Of a stretch of 35,884 nucleotides of DNA, positions 16,699-25,098 are shown in pieces. The stretch's first letter is position 1. Each line of letters begins with the position of its first letter. This stretch comes from CAJKWP01 sp050943075. GTDB lineage: Bacteria; Bacillota; Clostridia; Christensenellales; UBA1242. A program made the translations under genes and the position numbers. The stretch spans positions 1 through 35,884 of the forward strand of contig JBMNOM010000006.1 of the NCBI GenBank assembly GCA_050943075.1, in the 5' to 3' direction. The notes beneath the pieces were generated by a model that made no database searches, was not told where the DNA came from, and saw only the letters and a list, made by a program, of their open reading frames with translations.

Positions 16699-17766
16699 AT
16701 GCAAATTAGTTTGTGTATGATTGTGAAAAACGAAGAAAAAGTGCTTGAACGCTGTTTGAAAAGCATTGCACCTTTTGTGAAGGAAATTATTATTGTGGAC
16801 ACAGGCTCAACCGATTCCACTGTGCAAATTGCAAAGCGTTTTACTGACAAAGTGTTTTTCTTTGAATGGATTAACGACTTCAGCGCAGCAAGAAATTTTG
16901 CTTTTTCCAAAACCACAATGCCCTACATTATGTGGATGGATGCAGACGACATTTTAAAGGAAAAAGACCAAAAACTTTTTAAAGAATTTTTAACAAATGC
17001 CCCACTTGAAAATGATGTGTTTTATTTAAAATATGACGTGGCTTTTGACGAATTTGACAACACAACTTTTTCATATTTTCGCGAAAGAATTTTCAAAAGA
17101 GAAAAAAATCCAATTTGGATTGACCCAATTCATGAAACTTGTTTTTGCGCTGGAAAACACCAGTTTATTGACATTGCAATAAGCCACAAAAAAGAAAAAG
17201 TTGCTAGCCCAAAAAGAAACCTAAACATTTACAACAAATTAAAACGTGAAAAACGCCCATTTTCAGCAAGAATGACATATTATTACGCTCGAGAGTTGTC
17301 CGCCCACAAGTTTTACAACAAAGCACTTAAAGAGTTTAAAAAGTTTTTAAAAATGCCAGACGGCTGGAGCCAAAACAAAATTGAAGCATGCTTTGAAATG
17401 GCAAAAATATATTTTGAAAAAAAAGAGTTTACTTCTGCCTTAAAAATTTTGTTTGAAAGTTTTTGCCACGGCCTGCCAACTGGAGAAGTGCTTTGTTTAA
17501 TTGGGCAAATTTATTTTGAATTAAACAACTATTCTTTTGCCATTTACTGGTATGAGCAAGCGCTGGAAAAAGCAGTTAAACCTCAAAATGGCTTTGTGCA
17601 AGAAGACTTTTATGGCTATGTTCCCGCCATTAATTTGTGTGTGCTTTACCACAGGCTTGGAAACAATTTTAAGGCAAAATATTATAATGATATAGCTGGA
17701 AAACACAAACCTTTGGATGAGGCGTTTCTTTTTAATAAGAATTTTTTTGAAACTTTGAAAGATTGA
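16699..17766 (+). CDS. GT2-family glycosyltransferase with TPR-like C-terminus (SunS-like)
   Basis: Inverting nucleotide-sugar glycosyltransferase, 355 residues. The N-terminal GT-A domain begins ISLCMIVKNEEKVLERCLKSI, with the nucleotide-binding IIIVDTGSTDST and the DxD-type metal site MWMDADDIL (about 83-91). The C-terminal half has TPR-like helix pairs (ACFEMAKIYFEKKEFTSALKIL, CLIGQIYFELNNYSFAIYWYEQALE), the layout of SunS-type protein glycosyltransferases. Two adjacent ATGs (16696, 16699) exist and neither has a clear ribosome binding site, so the mRNA may be leaderless. The collagen-repeat gene follows 69 bases later on the same strand; by analogy with C. difficile sgtA-bclA3 it is a likely substrate. 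Confidence 0.88.
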   Translation: MQISLCMIVKNEEKVLERCLKSIAPFVKEIIIVDTGSTDSTVQIAKRFTDKVFFFEWINDFSAARNFAFSKTTMPYIMWMDADDILKEKDQKLFKEFLTNAPLENDVFYLKYDVAFDEFDNTTFSYFRERIFKREKNPIWIDPIHETCFCAGKHQFIDIAISHKKEKVASPKRNLNIYNKLKREKRPFSARMTYYYARELSAHKFYNKALKEFKKFLKMPDGWSQNKIEACFEMAKIYFEKKEFTSALKILFESFCHGLPTGEVLCLIGQIYFELNNYSFAIYWYEQALEKAVKPQNGFVQEDFYGYVPAINLCVLYHRLGNNFKAKYYNDIAGKHKPLDEAFLFNKNFFETLKD

Positions 17767-17835
17767 TAAAATTTTTATTTGTTTAAAAAGAAATTTGCTT
17801 AAACAGCTTTAAACACAAGAAAAGGAGAAAAAAGA

Positions 17836-18453
17836 ATGATTTTTAGATGTTGTGGAAGACAATTATTGCCTGAATGCCCAACAGCCCCAAGCACAGTTGT
17901 GAGAGTTGTGACAGGTCCAACCGGCCCAACAGGTCCAACTGGTCCTTCTGGCGGACCAACCGGGCCAACTGGTCCTACCGGCGCTACTGGTCCTACCGGA
18001 GCCACAGGTCCTACCGGAGCCACAGGTCCAACAGGACCAACTGGGGAAACAGCAACAAACAATTTTGCCTACTTGGGAAACACATCAAGCACAGTGCTTG
18101 CGGTTGTTGTTGGTGGAACAGAAGTTCCACTTCCAAAGGAACAAGAAATTTCGGCTGGTTTTGTTGTTGACGGCACAAACACAGAATTAACTGTTTTGGA
18201 AAGCGGTTATTACACAATTAGTTATAAAATTAGAACAACTGTGGCACTTGCACTTGGCTCAAGAGTTATGCGAAATGGCAGCGCAATTGCCGCTTCAATT
18301 TTGGCACCACTAATTGGCGATGAATTTTCATTAAGTTTTATAATTAATTTAACCGCTGGCGACGTATTAACACTTGAACTTTTTGGGCTTTTAGGTGCTG
18401 TCACACTTCAAGGCGGAGTTGGTGCTTTCTTGCAAGTAATTAAACTTGCGTAA
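17836..18453 (+). CDS. BclA-like collagen-repeat protein
   Basis: The 205-residue protein has a short Cys-containing head (MIFRCCGRQLLPEC), 15 Gly-X-Y triplets (residues about 27-72, mostly GPT and GAT, broken once by an extra Gly after the fourth), and a C-terminal 130-residue beta domain. That domain resembles the BclA exosporium glycoprotein trimer domain (VLESGYYTISYKI, GSRVMRNGSAI, LTAGDVLTLELFGL, GGVGAFLQVIKLA). BclA proteins form glycosylated filaments on spore surfaces, with sugars on GPT threonines. There is no classic signal peptide, as in BclA. The DNA of the repeat is locally GC-rich with 18-bp tandem units at 17971-18024. AAAGGAG precedes the ATG by eight bases. Confidence 0.9.
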   Translation: MIFRCCGRQLLPECPTAPSTVVRVVTGPTGPTGPTGPSGGPTGPTGPTGATGPTGATGPTGATGPTGPTGETATNNFAYLGNTSSTVLAVVVGGTEVPLPKEQEISAGFVVDGTNTELTVLESGYYTISYKIRTTVALALGSRVMRNGSAIAASILAPLIGDEFSLSFIINLTAGDVLTLELFGLLGAVTLQGGVGAFLQVIKLA

Positions 18454-18553
18454 TAAAACAAGGATTTAATGCTAAAATAAAAAAATTAAATCACAAAAAA
18501 ATAACTAAAAACAAAATTTCATAAAATCAAAAGCACAAATTTTAGTTAAAAGT

Positions 18554-18585
18554 AAAAAAACACTGCGAAAAGCGGTGTTTTTTAT
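18554..18585. terminator. Bidirectional terminator between the collagen gene and zur
   Basis: AAACACTGC (18558-18566) pairs with GCGGTGTTT (18572-18580) around GAAAA, with T residues on the right and A residues on the left, so it can stop transcription from both convergent genes. Confidence 0.75.
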
Positions 18586-18657
18586 TTGTTGTTAATTTAT
18601 TCAAAAATATTAATTACTTAAAAACTTAAAAAATTAATTAAATTACAAGCCTTGAGT

Positions 18658-19071
18658 TTAAGCGTTTTTCTTTAAGCATTTTTTGCAAGTGCCGTAAAGC
18701 TCGATGTTGTGGGATGAAATTGTGAAACCTTCTTTGCTTTCAAGGTGTTTAACCATTTCTTCAAGGGGACAATGTGGCAAAACAATTGTTTTTCCACAAG
18801 TGTTGCACACAAACAAGTGCTTGTGGTCGTGTTTGTTTTCTTGAAAATAAGATTTTCCGTCATTTCTAACTTGTTTAATTAAAACGCCTTTTTCTTCAAG
18901 CAAACTAAGTGTGCGGTAAATTGTTGAAAGATTAATGTTGCTTTTGTTTTCCAAACATTGTTTGTAGATGTCTTCTGCGCTAACTGGCAAAGAACTTTTT
19001 TTTATAATATCCAAAATTTCTTGGCGGTTTTTTGTTTTCTTTAATTTGTGGATTGTTAAAATCTCTGCCAT
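18658..19071 (-). CDS. zur: Fur-family metal regulator, probably Zur
   Basis: Dimeric metal-responsive repressor, 137 residues. The N-terminal winged helix contains PVSAEDIYKQ and NINLSTIYRTLSLLEEKGV; the metal-sensing region has HDHKHLFVC; structural zinc sites are CNTC (about 94-97) and C-terminal CKKC. Fur, PerR and Zur cannot be separated by these motifs alone. The divergent znuACB zinc transporter and the 7-1-7 palindrome between them make Zur the best call. The start is ATG 19071 behind AAAGGAG; its own promoter is just upstream. Confidence 0.88.
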   Translation of the reverse strand: MAEILTIHKLKKTKNRQEILDIIKKSSLPVSAEDIYKQCLENKSNINLSTIYRTLSLLEEKGVLIKQVRNDGKSYFQENKHDHKHLFVCNTCGKTIVLPHCPLEEMVKHLESKEGFTISSHNIELYGTCKKCLKKNA

Positions 19072-19093
19072 AATTGGTGCTCCTTTCTTGCCT

Positions 19094-19122
19094 ATTTTAA
19101 CCTCATAACAAAAAAAAGTCAA
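19094..19122 (-). promoter_or_regulatory. zur promoter
   Basis: On the minus strand TTGACT (19122-19117), a 17-base spacer and TAAAAT (19099-19094). Transcription would begin near 19087, giving a very short leader that carries the AAAGGAG site. Confidence 0.65.
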
Positions 19123-19139
19123 TTAAACACAAAATTTTA

Positions 19140-19203
19140 TTGACTTTGAAAAAATAAAATGCTAACATCAAAACGCAAATGCAAATGATTTGCAATTGCA
19201 AAT
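19140..19203 (+). promoter_or_regulatory. znuA promoter with Zur-type 7-1-7 operator
   Basis: TTGACT (19140-19145), 17 bases, TAACAT (19163-19168) is followed at once by the perfect 7-1-7 palindrome TGCAAATGATTTGCA (19180-19194), the spacing used by Fur-family dimers. A second palindrome, ATTTGCAATTGCAAAT (19188-19203), overlaps it, so two dimers could bind. A dimer here would cover the transcription start. The remaining leader to 19372 is AT-rich with no other structure I can support. Confidence 0.6.
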
Positions 19204-19372
19204 GCCCGGTTTTGTGTTTATTAATAAGAAAATTAACAATATATATAAAACTTTACACAAAAATATACCAAACACAATATAACTTAAAACAAAAACATTT
19301 TAATTTGATTGAATTAAGTTGATAATGTTTTAAAAATAGAAAACATTAATATACATACATTAAAGGAAGAAT

Positions 19373-20347
19373 ATGAAAAAGAAATTTTTAGGTTTTGCGC
19401 TTGCCTTTGTTTTATTTGGCGGAACAATTTTGTTAAGTGCTTGCGGAACAAAAAGTGACAAAAATAAATTGCAAGTTTTTGCAAGTTTTTACCCACTTTA
19501 TGAGTTTGTGCAAAGAATTGGTGGTGACAAAGTTGAAGTTCAAAACATTTCAACAGGAGCAGACGCCCACGGTGCAAGCCCAACTGTGAAACAAATGGCA
19601 CAAATGAGCGAAGCGGATTTAATTGTTATTAATGGCGCTGGCATGGAAAGTTGGGTGGATAAACTTGGCCCAAGCATAAAAGCCAAAGTGCTTGACACCT
19701 CGCTTGAAGTTAACTTGATTGACAGAATTAAAAATGGCGAAACTTACGACAACCATGAAGAGCACACAGAAGAAAATCACGACCACGAAGATGACGACCA
19801 CAACCACGGCCCAAAAGACCCACATATTTGGCTTTCATTAAAAAATGCTGTTTTGCAACTTAAAGCAATTAAAGACAAACTCTCTGCCCTAGACCCTCAA
19901 AACGCAAACTATTACAACCAAAGATTTATGCAAAACAAAATTTTGTTTGAAGCGCTTGACGAAAAATATGAAACAACTTTAAGCGCGTTTGCTGACAAAT
20001 ATTTTGTTGTGTCACACCGCGCTTTTGGATATCTTGCTTATGAATATGACTTAAACCAATATTCCTTAAGCGGAGTTGAAGCAGACAAAGAGCCAGACGC
20101 AAAAACAATGAAAGAAGTTGTTGATTTTATGGTGGAAAACAACATTAATTACATTTTTTATCACTCAACTGAAAACTCAAAAGGCGTAAATGCAATTGTT
20201 AATGAGGCGAATAAAAGAGGCTTAAACGCACAAGCGCTTGAACTTGCAACAGCGGAATATTTAACACAGGAACAAAAAAACGCTGGGGATAATTATCTTT
20301 CACTTATGGCACTTAATCTTTACAACTTGCAAATAGCATTGGCATAA
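19373..20347 (+). CDS. znuA: Zinc ABC transporter substrate-binding lipoprotein
   Basis: Captures Zn2+ outside the cell for the ZnuBC permease. The 324-residue precursor has a lipoprotein signal peptide ending in the lipobox LSAC (Cys about 24). It is a cluster A-I metal-binding protein: metal-ligand His in GADAHGASPT, DPHIWLS and SHRAFGYLA, with the acidic/His end in IFYHSTENS. A His/Asp/Glu-rich loop (about 126-146: HEEHTEENHDHEDDDHNHG) is the hallmark of zinc rather than manganese carriers. ATG 19373 follows AAAGGAAGAAT. First gene of znuACB. Confidence 0.95.
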   Translation: MKKKFLGFALAFVLFGGTILLSACGTKSDKNKLQVFASFYPLYEFVQRIGGDKVEVQNISTGADAHGASPTVKQMAQMSEADLIVINGAGMESWVDKLGPSIKAKVLDTSLEVNLIDRIKNGETYDNHEEHTEENHDHEDDDHNHGPKDPHIWLSLKNAVLQLKAIKDKLSALDPQNANYYNQRFMQNKILFEALDEKYETTLSAFADKYFVVSHRAFGYLAYEYDLNQYSLSGVEADKEPDAKTMKEVVDFMVENNINYIFYHSTENSKGVNAIVNEANKRGLNAQALELATAEYLTQEQKNAGDNYLSLMALNLYNLQIALA

Positions 20348-20378
20348 ACAAAAAAAATTTGTTTTTAAAGGAAATTAA

Positions 20379-21035
20379 ATGGAAAAACTTTTTAAAATTG
20401 AAAATTTAAGTTTTGCATATAACAGTGAATTCATTTTGGATGATATCAGTTTTGATGTTAACCAAAGCGATTTCATTGGAATTATTGGCAAAAACGGAAG
20501 CGGAAAAACAACTCTTTTAAAACTTTTGCTTGGCCAACTTAAACCAACAAAAGGCAAAGTTGAAAGAAAGAAAAACTTGCGTCTTGGATATGTGGAACAA
20601 ATTACAATGTCATCTGACAACACATTCCCAGCAAATGTGCTTGAAATTTTGCTTTTGGGCTTAATTAACAAATTGCCAAGGTTTGGCTTTGCAAAAACAA
20701 AACACAAAAAAGCAGCACTTCTTGCCTTAAAACAAGTTGGGCTTGAAGGTTTTGAGAAAAAACAATTAAGCACTTTAAGTGGTGGCCAACAACAAAAAGT
20801 GTTAATTGCAAAAACGCTTCTTGAAAATCCAGAAATTTTAATTTTGGACGAGCCAACAACAGGAATTGACAAAGAAAGCCAACATGAGTTTTTTCAACTT
20901 TTGAAACACTTAAACGAAAAACACAACAAAACAATCATCATTGTCACACACGACATTGAAAAAGTGATTGCAACAAACAGAATTTTAAAAATTGAAGAAA
21001 AACAAATAAAGGAAAGAAAAAATGCTTCAGTATGA
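20379..21035 (+). CDS. znuC: Zinc ABC transporter ATP-binding protein
   Basis: Energises zinc uptake. The 218-residue ABC ATPase shows Walker A GKNGSGKTT (about 38-46), signature LSGGQQQKV, Walker B ILILDEPTTGID and the switch His in IIVTHDIEK. It lies 31 bases after znuA with AAAGGAAATTAA before the ATG. Its 3' end overlaps znuB by 14 bases, so the two are translationally coupled. Confidence 0.95.
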   Translation: MEKLFKIENLSFAYNSEFILDDISFDVNQSDFIGIIGKNGSGKTTLLKLLLGQLKPTKGKVERKKNLRLGYVEQITMSSDNTFPANVLEILLLGLINKLPRFGFAKTKHKKAALLALKQVGLEGFEKKQLSTLSGGQQQKVLIAKTLLENPEILILDEPTTGIDKESQHEFFQLLKHLNEKHNKTIIIVTHDIEKVIATNRILKIEEKQIKERKNASV

Positions 21036-21906
21036 GTTTATGAGAATTGCCTTTTTGGTGGGAATTATGCTTGGCGTAATTATTCCTTTAATTGGCACAA
21101 ATCTTGTTTTTAAGCGCCTTGCCATGACTGGTGACGCGTTAAGCCATGCCTCACTTTCCGGTGTTGCTCTTGGCTTACTTTTGGGTTTCAGCCCAGTTTG
21201 GACAGCAATGGGTGTCAGCGTGATTTCTGGACTTATTGTTGAAGTGATTAGAAAGAAATTTCAAAAATATTCCGAAATTTCAATTGCAATTATCATGAGC
21301 GTGGGCATTGGCCTTGCTGCACTGCTTTCATCGTTTACTGAAAGCGCAAATTTTGAAAATTATTTGTTTGGCTCAATTGTGGCAATCACACAAACCGAAC
21401 TCATCATCACAATTATTTTGTTTGTTTTGGTGCTTGCTTATTTTCTTGTTTTTTACCGACAAATTATGTATAGCGCATTCAGTGAAACAAGCACAAAAAT
21501 TGCTGGTGTTAAAGTTAATTTTATAAACATTTCCTACACCACTCTTTCTGCCTTAACTGTTGCAATTGCAACACGCACAATTGGTGCGCTTTTGGTGTCT
21601 TCCTTAATTGTCATTCCAGTGGCATCTGCCATGCAGGTTGCAAAAAGTTATAAAGGCACAATTTTCTATTCCATTTTGTTTTCAATGATATCTGTGATTT
21701 TGGGCATTGTTGCTTCTTATGAATTTGGCGTAAAACCCGGCGGAGCAATTGTTTTAATTGCTGTGACAATTTTGGCTGTATGCATGAGCATTAAACCAAT
21801 TTCCAAACTCATTTTAAAAATAAAAGCGAACAAAAAACCAAAAATTAAAACCCAGCAAATTGAAACCGAAACACAACCCAACCCAAAAAGAATTAAAACA
21901 AAATAA
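21022..21906 (+). CDS. znuB: Zinc ABC transporter permease
   Basis: Membrane channel of the zinc importer, ABC-3 family, 294 residues. About eight hydrophobic helices are visible. Family motifs include GTNLVFKRLAMTGDALSHASLSGVALG near the N-terminus and the EAA-like ATRTIGALLVSSLIVIPVASAMQVAKS that contacts ZnuC. A 35-residue Lys/Thr/Gln-rich cytoplasmic tail ends the protein. The ATG at 21022 follows GGAAAGAAAA inside znuC. A strong terminator follows. Confidence 0.95.
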   Translation: MLQYEFMRIAFLVGIMLGVIIPLIGTNLVFKRLAMTGDALSHASLSGVALGLLLGFSPVWTAMGVSVISGLIVEVIRKKFQKYSEISIAIIMSVGIGLAALLSSFTESANFENYLFGSIVAITQTELIITIILFVLVLAYFLVFYRQIMYSAFSETSTKIAGVKVNFINISYTTLSALTVAIATRTIGALLVSSLIVIPVASAMQVAKSYKGTIFYSILFSMISVILGIVASYEFGVKPGGAIVLIAVTILAVCMSIKPISKLILKIKANKKPKIKTQQIETETQPNPKRIKTK

Positions 21907-21908
21907 AC

Positions 21909-21947
21909 AAAAAACTGATAAGAAGTAAAAATCTTATCAGTTTTTTT
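21909..21947. terminator. Bidirectional terminator between znuB and pflA
   Basis: A perfect 9-bp stem, CTGATAAGA (21915-21923) with TCTTATCAG (21932-21940), has seven T residues after it and six A residues before it. It ends znuACB and could also serve the convergent pflA. Confidence 0.85.
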
Positions 21948-22008
21948 ATTAAGCATAAATTAATGATTATTTTTTAACAATTATACCCAAATGTTTGTTC
22001 ATTATTTG

Positions 22009-22749
22009 TTAAAAATTAATTAATTTATTGTTATATGGCTTATATTTTTGCAAAAACAAATTTAAAAGTTGTGTGCATTTAATGTTGTCCATGGCTGGTT
22101 TGCCTTTGTATCGATATTCAATTCCAAGTTCGTCATACGCAGTTGTTGCCATTGTGTGAAAAGGAAGAAATTCCACTTTTTCAATTGTGTCAAACTTCAA
22201 AATTTCTTTAAGAAGGCTGTCCAAATATGCCTCGTTGTCTGTGACATCTGGAATAATTACTTGCCTTAACCAAATTGGTGTTTTATTGGCTTTAAGCGCA
22301 TTGTGAAACTCTGCTGTTCTGTCTTTGTCAATAAGTGTCAGTTTTTTAAATTCTCCAACATCTGTGTGTTTAATGTCAAGTAAAGCCAAGTCGGTATATT
22401 TTAAAAGTTCGTCAAAATCGCCAAAGCCAACGCCAGAAGTGTCCAAGCACGTGTTAATTTCATTTTGTTTGCAAAGTTTAAAAAATTCAGTTAAAAATTC
22501 TGTTTGAATGAGTGGCTCGCCACCAGAAACTGTCACACCGCCGCCATTTTTGAAATATTGTTTAAATTTAACAACTTTTTCAAAAAGCTCTTGGGCTGTC
22601 ATTTCTGTTCCGCCTTGCAAAGTTAAAAGTGCTGGGTTGTGGCAATATGCACATCTTAAAACGCAGCCTTGAAAAAACACAACAGTCCTAACTCCAGGGC
22701 CATCAAGCGTTCCAAGTGTTTCTAATTTTGCAATTTTACCTGTTATCAT
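22009..22749 (-). CDS. pflA: Pyruvate formate-lyase activating enzyme
   Basis: Radical SAM enzyme that installs the glycyl radical in PflB. The 246-residue protein has the iron-sulfur motif CxxxCxxC in GCVLRCAYCHNP (about 29-40), GGVTVSGGEPLIQ, and LLDIKHTDVGEFKKLT, all typical of PflA; there is no ferredoxin insert. It starts 14 bases after pflB on the same strand with AAGAAGGAAAAT upstream. Works only anaerobically, so the host is anaerobic or facultative. Confidence 0.95.
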   Translation of the reverse strand: MITGKIAKLETLGTLDGPGVRTVVFFQGCVLRCAYCHNPALLTLQGGTEMTAQELFEKVVKFKQYFKNGGGVTVSGGEPLIQTEFLTEFFKLCKQNEINTCLDTSGVGFGDFDELLKYTDLALLDIKHTDVGEFKKLTLIDKDRTAEFHNALKANKTPIWLRQVIIPDVTDNEAYLDSLLKEILKFDTIEKVEFLPFHTMATTAYDELGIEYRYKGKPAMDNIKCTQLLNLFLQKYKPYNNKLINF

Positions 22750-22763
22750 ATTTTCCTTCTTTG

Positions 22764-24980
22764 TTAAATTTTTCCGTGGAAAGTTCTTGCAATCACTTCT
22801 TCTTGTTGATATTTGTTCAAGCGGTTAAACCTAACAGCATAACCAGACACTCTAATTGTTAAAAGTGGATATTTTTCTGGGTTGTTCATGGCGTCAATAA
22901 GTGTTTCGCGATTTAAAACATTCACATTTAAGTGGTGAGCGCCTTGTTTAAAATAGCCATCCAAAATTGAAACTAAATTGTCAATTCTTTCATTGTCTGC
23001 TTTTCCAAGTGTTGCAGGCACAATGGAAACAGTGTTTGAAACGCCATCTTCACAATTGCAAGCATATTTAATTTTTGCAACGCTGTTAAGTGAGGCAAGC
23101 ACACCGCTTTTATCTCTTCCATGCATTGGGTTTGCGCCCGGTGCAAATGGCTCACCTTTTTTGCGCCCATCTGGTGTTGAGCCTGTTTTCTTGCCATAAA
23201 CCACGTTTGAAGTGATTGTTAAAATGGACAAGGTGTGTTTTGCGTTTTTGTATGTTTTGTGTTTTGACAATTCCCCAAACAAAAGGCTTGCACTTTCAGT
23301 TGCAAGTGTGTCAACCCTGTCGTCATCATTGCCATAAAGTGGGAAGTCGCCTTGTGTTGTAAATGAAGTTGCAATGGCATTTTCATCGCGGTTTGCTGTG
23401 ACAGAAGCAAACTTAATTGCAGAAAGTGAATCCGCCACCACGCTGAGCCCTGCCGCTCCAAAAGCCATAATGTGATTAATGTCGGTGTCGTGGAAGGCAA
23501 ATTCCGCTCTTTCGTAAGCGTATTTATCGTGCATATAATGAATTACGTTCATTGTGGAAACATATTCTTTTGCAAGGCGTGAAATAACAAGTTTAAAGTT
23601 TTGCATAACCTCGTCAAAGTTAAGTGGGTTTGATTTTAAAGCCGGAATGCCTTCAAGCACAAGTTCTCCACTCACTTCATCTCTTCCGCCATTAATTGCG
23701 TAAAGCAAAGCTTTTGCAAGGTTGCATCTTGCACCAAAAAATTGCATTTGTTTTCCAAGTTGCATTGCAGACACGCAGCAAGCAATTGCATAATCATCGC
23801 CATAAACTGGGCGCATAACTTCGTCGTTTTCATATTGAATGCTGTCTGTTTCAATGCTCATGCGTGCACAATATTTTTTAAAGTTTTCTGGCAAGCGTTC
23901 ATCCCACAAAACTGTTAAGTTTGGTTCTGGTGCTGGGCCAAGGTTTGTTAAGGTGTGAAGAAAGCGATATGTTGTTTTTGTGACAAGGCTTTGGCCACTT
24001 GTTGTCATGCCGGCAAGTGATTCTGTCACCCATGTTGGGTCGCCTGCAAAAAGTTCGTCATATTCTGGTGTTCTTAAATGACGCACAAGACGAAGTTTAA
24101 TCACAAGTTGGTCAATAAGTTCTTGCGCTTCTTGTTCTGTTAAAACGCCATTTTCAATGTCTTTTTCAATGTAAATGTCCAAAAAGGCTGCGTTTCTTCC
24201 AAAACTCATGGCTGCACCATTGCTTTCTTTAACTGTTGCAAGATATGCAAAATATATAAATTGCACTGCTTCTTTTGCGTTTTGTGCTGGGCGTGAAACG
24301 TCAAAGCCATAAGACGCCGCCATTTGCTTAATTTCATTAAGTGCGCGAATTTGTTCTGTGATTTCCTCTCTTAACCTAATTAAATCGTCAAGCATTTCTC
24401 CATTTTCTTTTTCACGCAAGTCTTTTTTCTTTGCTGCAATTAAAGCATCTGCGCCATAAAGAGCAAGACGTCTGAAATCGCCAATAATTCTGCCTCTTCC
24501 ATAAGCATCTGGCAAGCCTGTTAAAAGCCCAGACTTTCTTAAAGCACGCATTTGAGTTGTGTAGGCATCAAACACACCTTGGTTGTGTGTTTTTCTAAAT
24601 TCTTTAAAGTTTTTTTCCATTGTTTTGTCAACTTCAAAGCCATAGGCTTCCAAGCTGCTTTCCACCATTCTATAACCGCCATAAGGGTTAACAATGCGTT
24701 TAAGCGGAGCGTCTGTTTGAAGCCCAACAATAACATTGTCTTCTTCACAAATATAGCCAGCGCCAAAGTTGTTAATGCCAGCAAATTTATTTTGTTCAAT
24801 GCCCAAAACCCCTTTTTCAACTTCTTGTTTTAAAAGTGAGTTCACTTTTTCCATAATTTTTTTAGTTTTTTCTGTGGGAGGAGCCAAAAAGGAGTCGTCA
24901 CCTTTATATTCCTTATAATTGTTTTGAATGAAATCTCTAACATCAATTTCTTCATTCCATTTTCCATTTTTAAATTCCAT
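22764..24980 (-). CDS. pflB: Pyruvate formate-lyase
   Basis: Glycyl radical enzyme that converts pyruvate and CoA to acetyl-CoA and formate. The 738-residue protein has the adjacent active-site cysteines in IACCVSAM (about 407-408) and the C-terminal glycyl radical loop RVSGYAVRFNRL (Gly about 713). Two ATGs are possible: 24986 is only one base from AAGGAGG, while 24980 is seven bases away, so 24980 is preferred. pflA follows by 14 bases. The upstream gap (24981-25098) holds TTGATT and TATATA boxes but no certain promoter. Confidence 0.96.
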   Translation of the reverse strand: MEFKNGKWNEEIDVRDFIQNNYKEYKGDDSFLAPPTEKTKKIMEKVNSLLKQEVEKGVLGIEQNKFAGINNFGAGYICEEDNVIVGLQTDAPLKRIVNPYGGYRMVESSLEAYGFEVDKTMEKNFKEFRKTHNQGVFDAYTTQMRALRKSGLLTGLPDAYGRGRIIGDFRRLALYGADALIAAKKKDLREKENGEMLDDLIRLREEITEQIRALNEIKQMAASYGFDVSRPAQNAKEAVQFIYFAYLATVKESNGAAMSFGRNAAFLDIYIEKDIENGVLTEQEAQELIDQLVIKLRLVRHLRTPEYDELFAGDPTWVTESLAGMTTSGQSLVTKTTYRFLHTLTNLGPAPEPNLTVLWDERLPENFKKYCARMSIETDSIQYENDEVMRPVYGDDYAIACCVSAMQLGKQMQFFGARCNLAKALLYAINGGRDEVSGELVLEGIPALKSNPLNFDEVMQNFKLVISRLAKEYVSTMNVIHYMHDKYAYERAEFAFHDTDINHIMAFGAAGLSVVADSLSAIKFASVTANRDENAIATSFTTQGDFPLYGNDDDRVDTLATESASLLFGELSKHKTYKNAKHTLSILTITSNVVYGKKTGSTPDGRKKGEPFAPGANPMHGRDKSGVLASLNSVAKIKYACNCEDGVSNTVSIVPATLGKADNERIDNLVSILDGYFKQGAHHLNVNVLNRETLIDAMNNPEKYPLLTIRVSGYAVRFNRLNKYQQEEVIARTFHGKI

Positions 24981-25098
24981 CGTCATTCCTCCTTATAGTA
25001 AAACTAATATATATACGCGTAAAGTATAACAAATCAAATCTCTTAAAAAAAATTATTAAGGGGCGTTTTTAAAAGTTTTAAAAATTTATTTATATAAT

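Noticed and set aside
17971..18024. CRISPR-like repeats
   Set aside because: The 18-bp units are contiguous, have no spacers and encode collagen triplets in frame.
25066..25084. 19-bp palindrome TTTTTAAAAGTTTTAAAAA as an operator
   Set aside because: It is all A/T except for the centre, which is likely by chance in this background; no other support.
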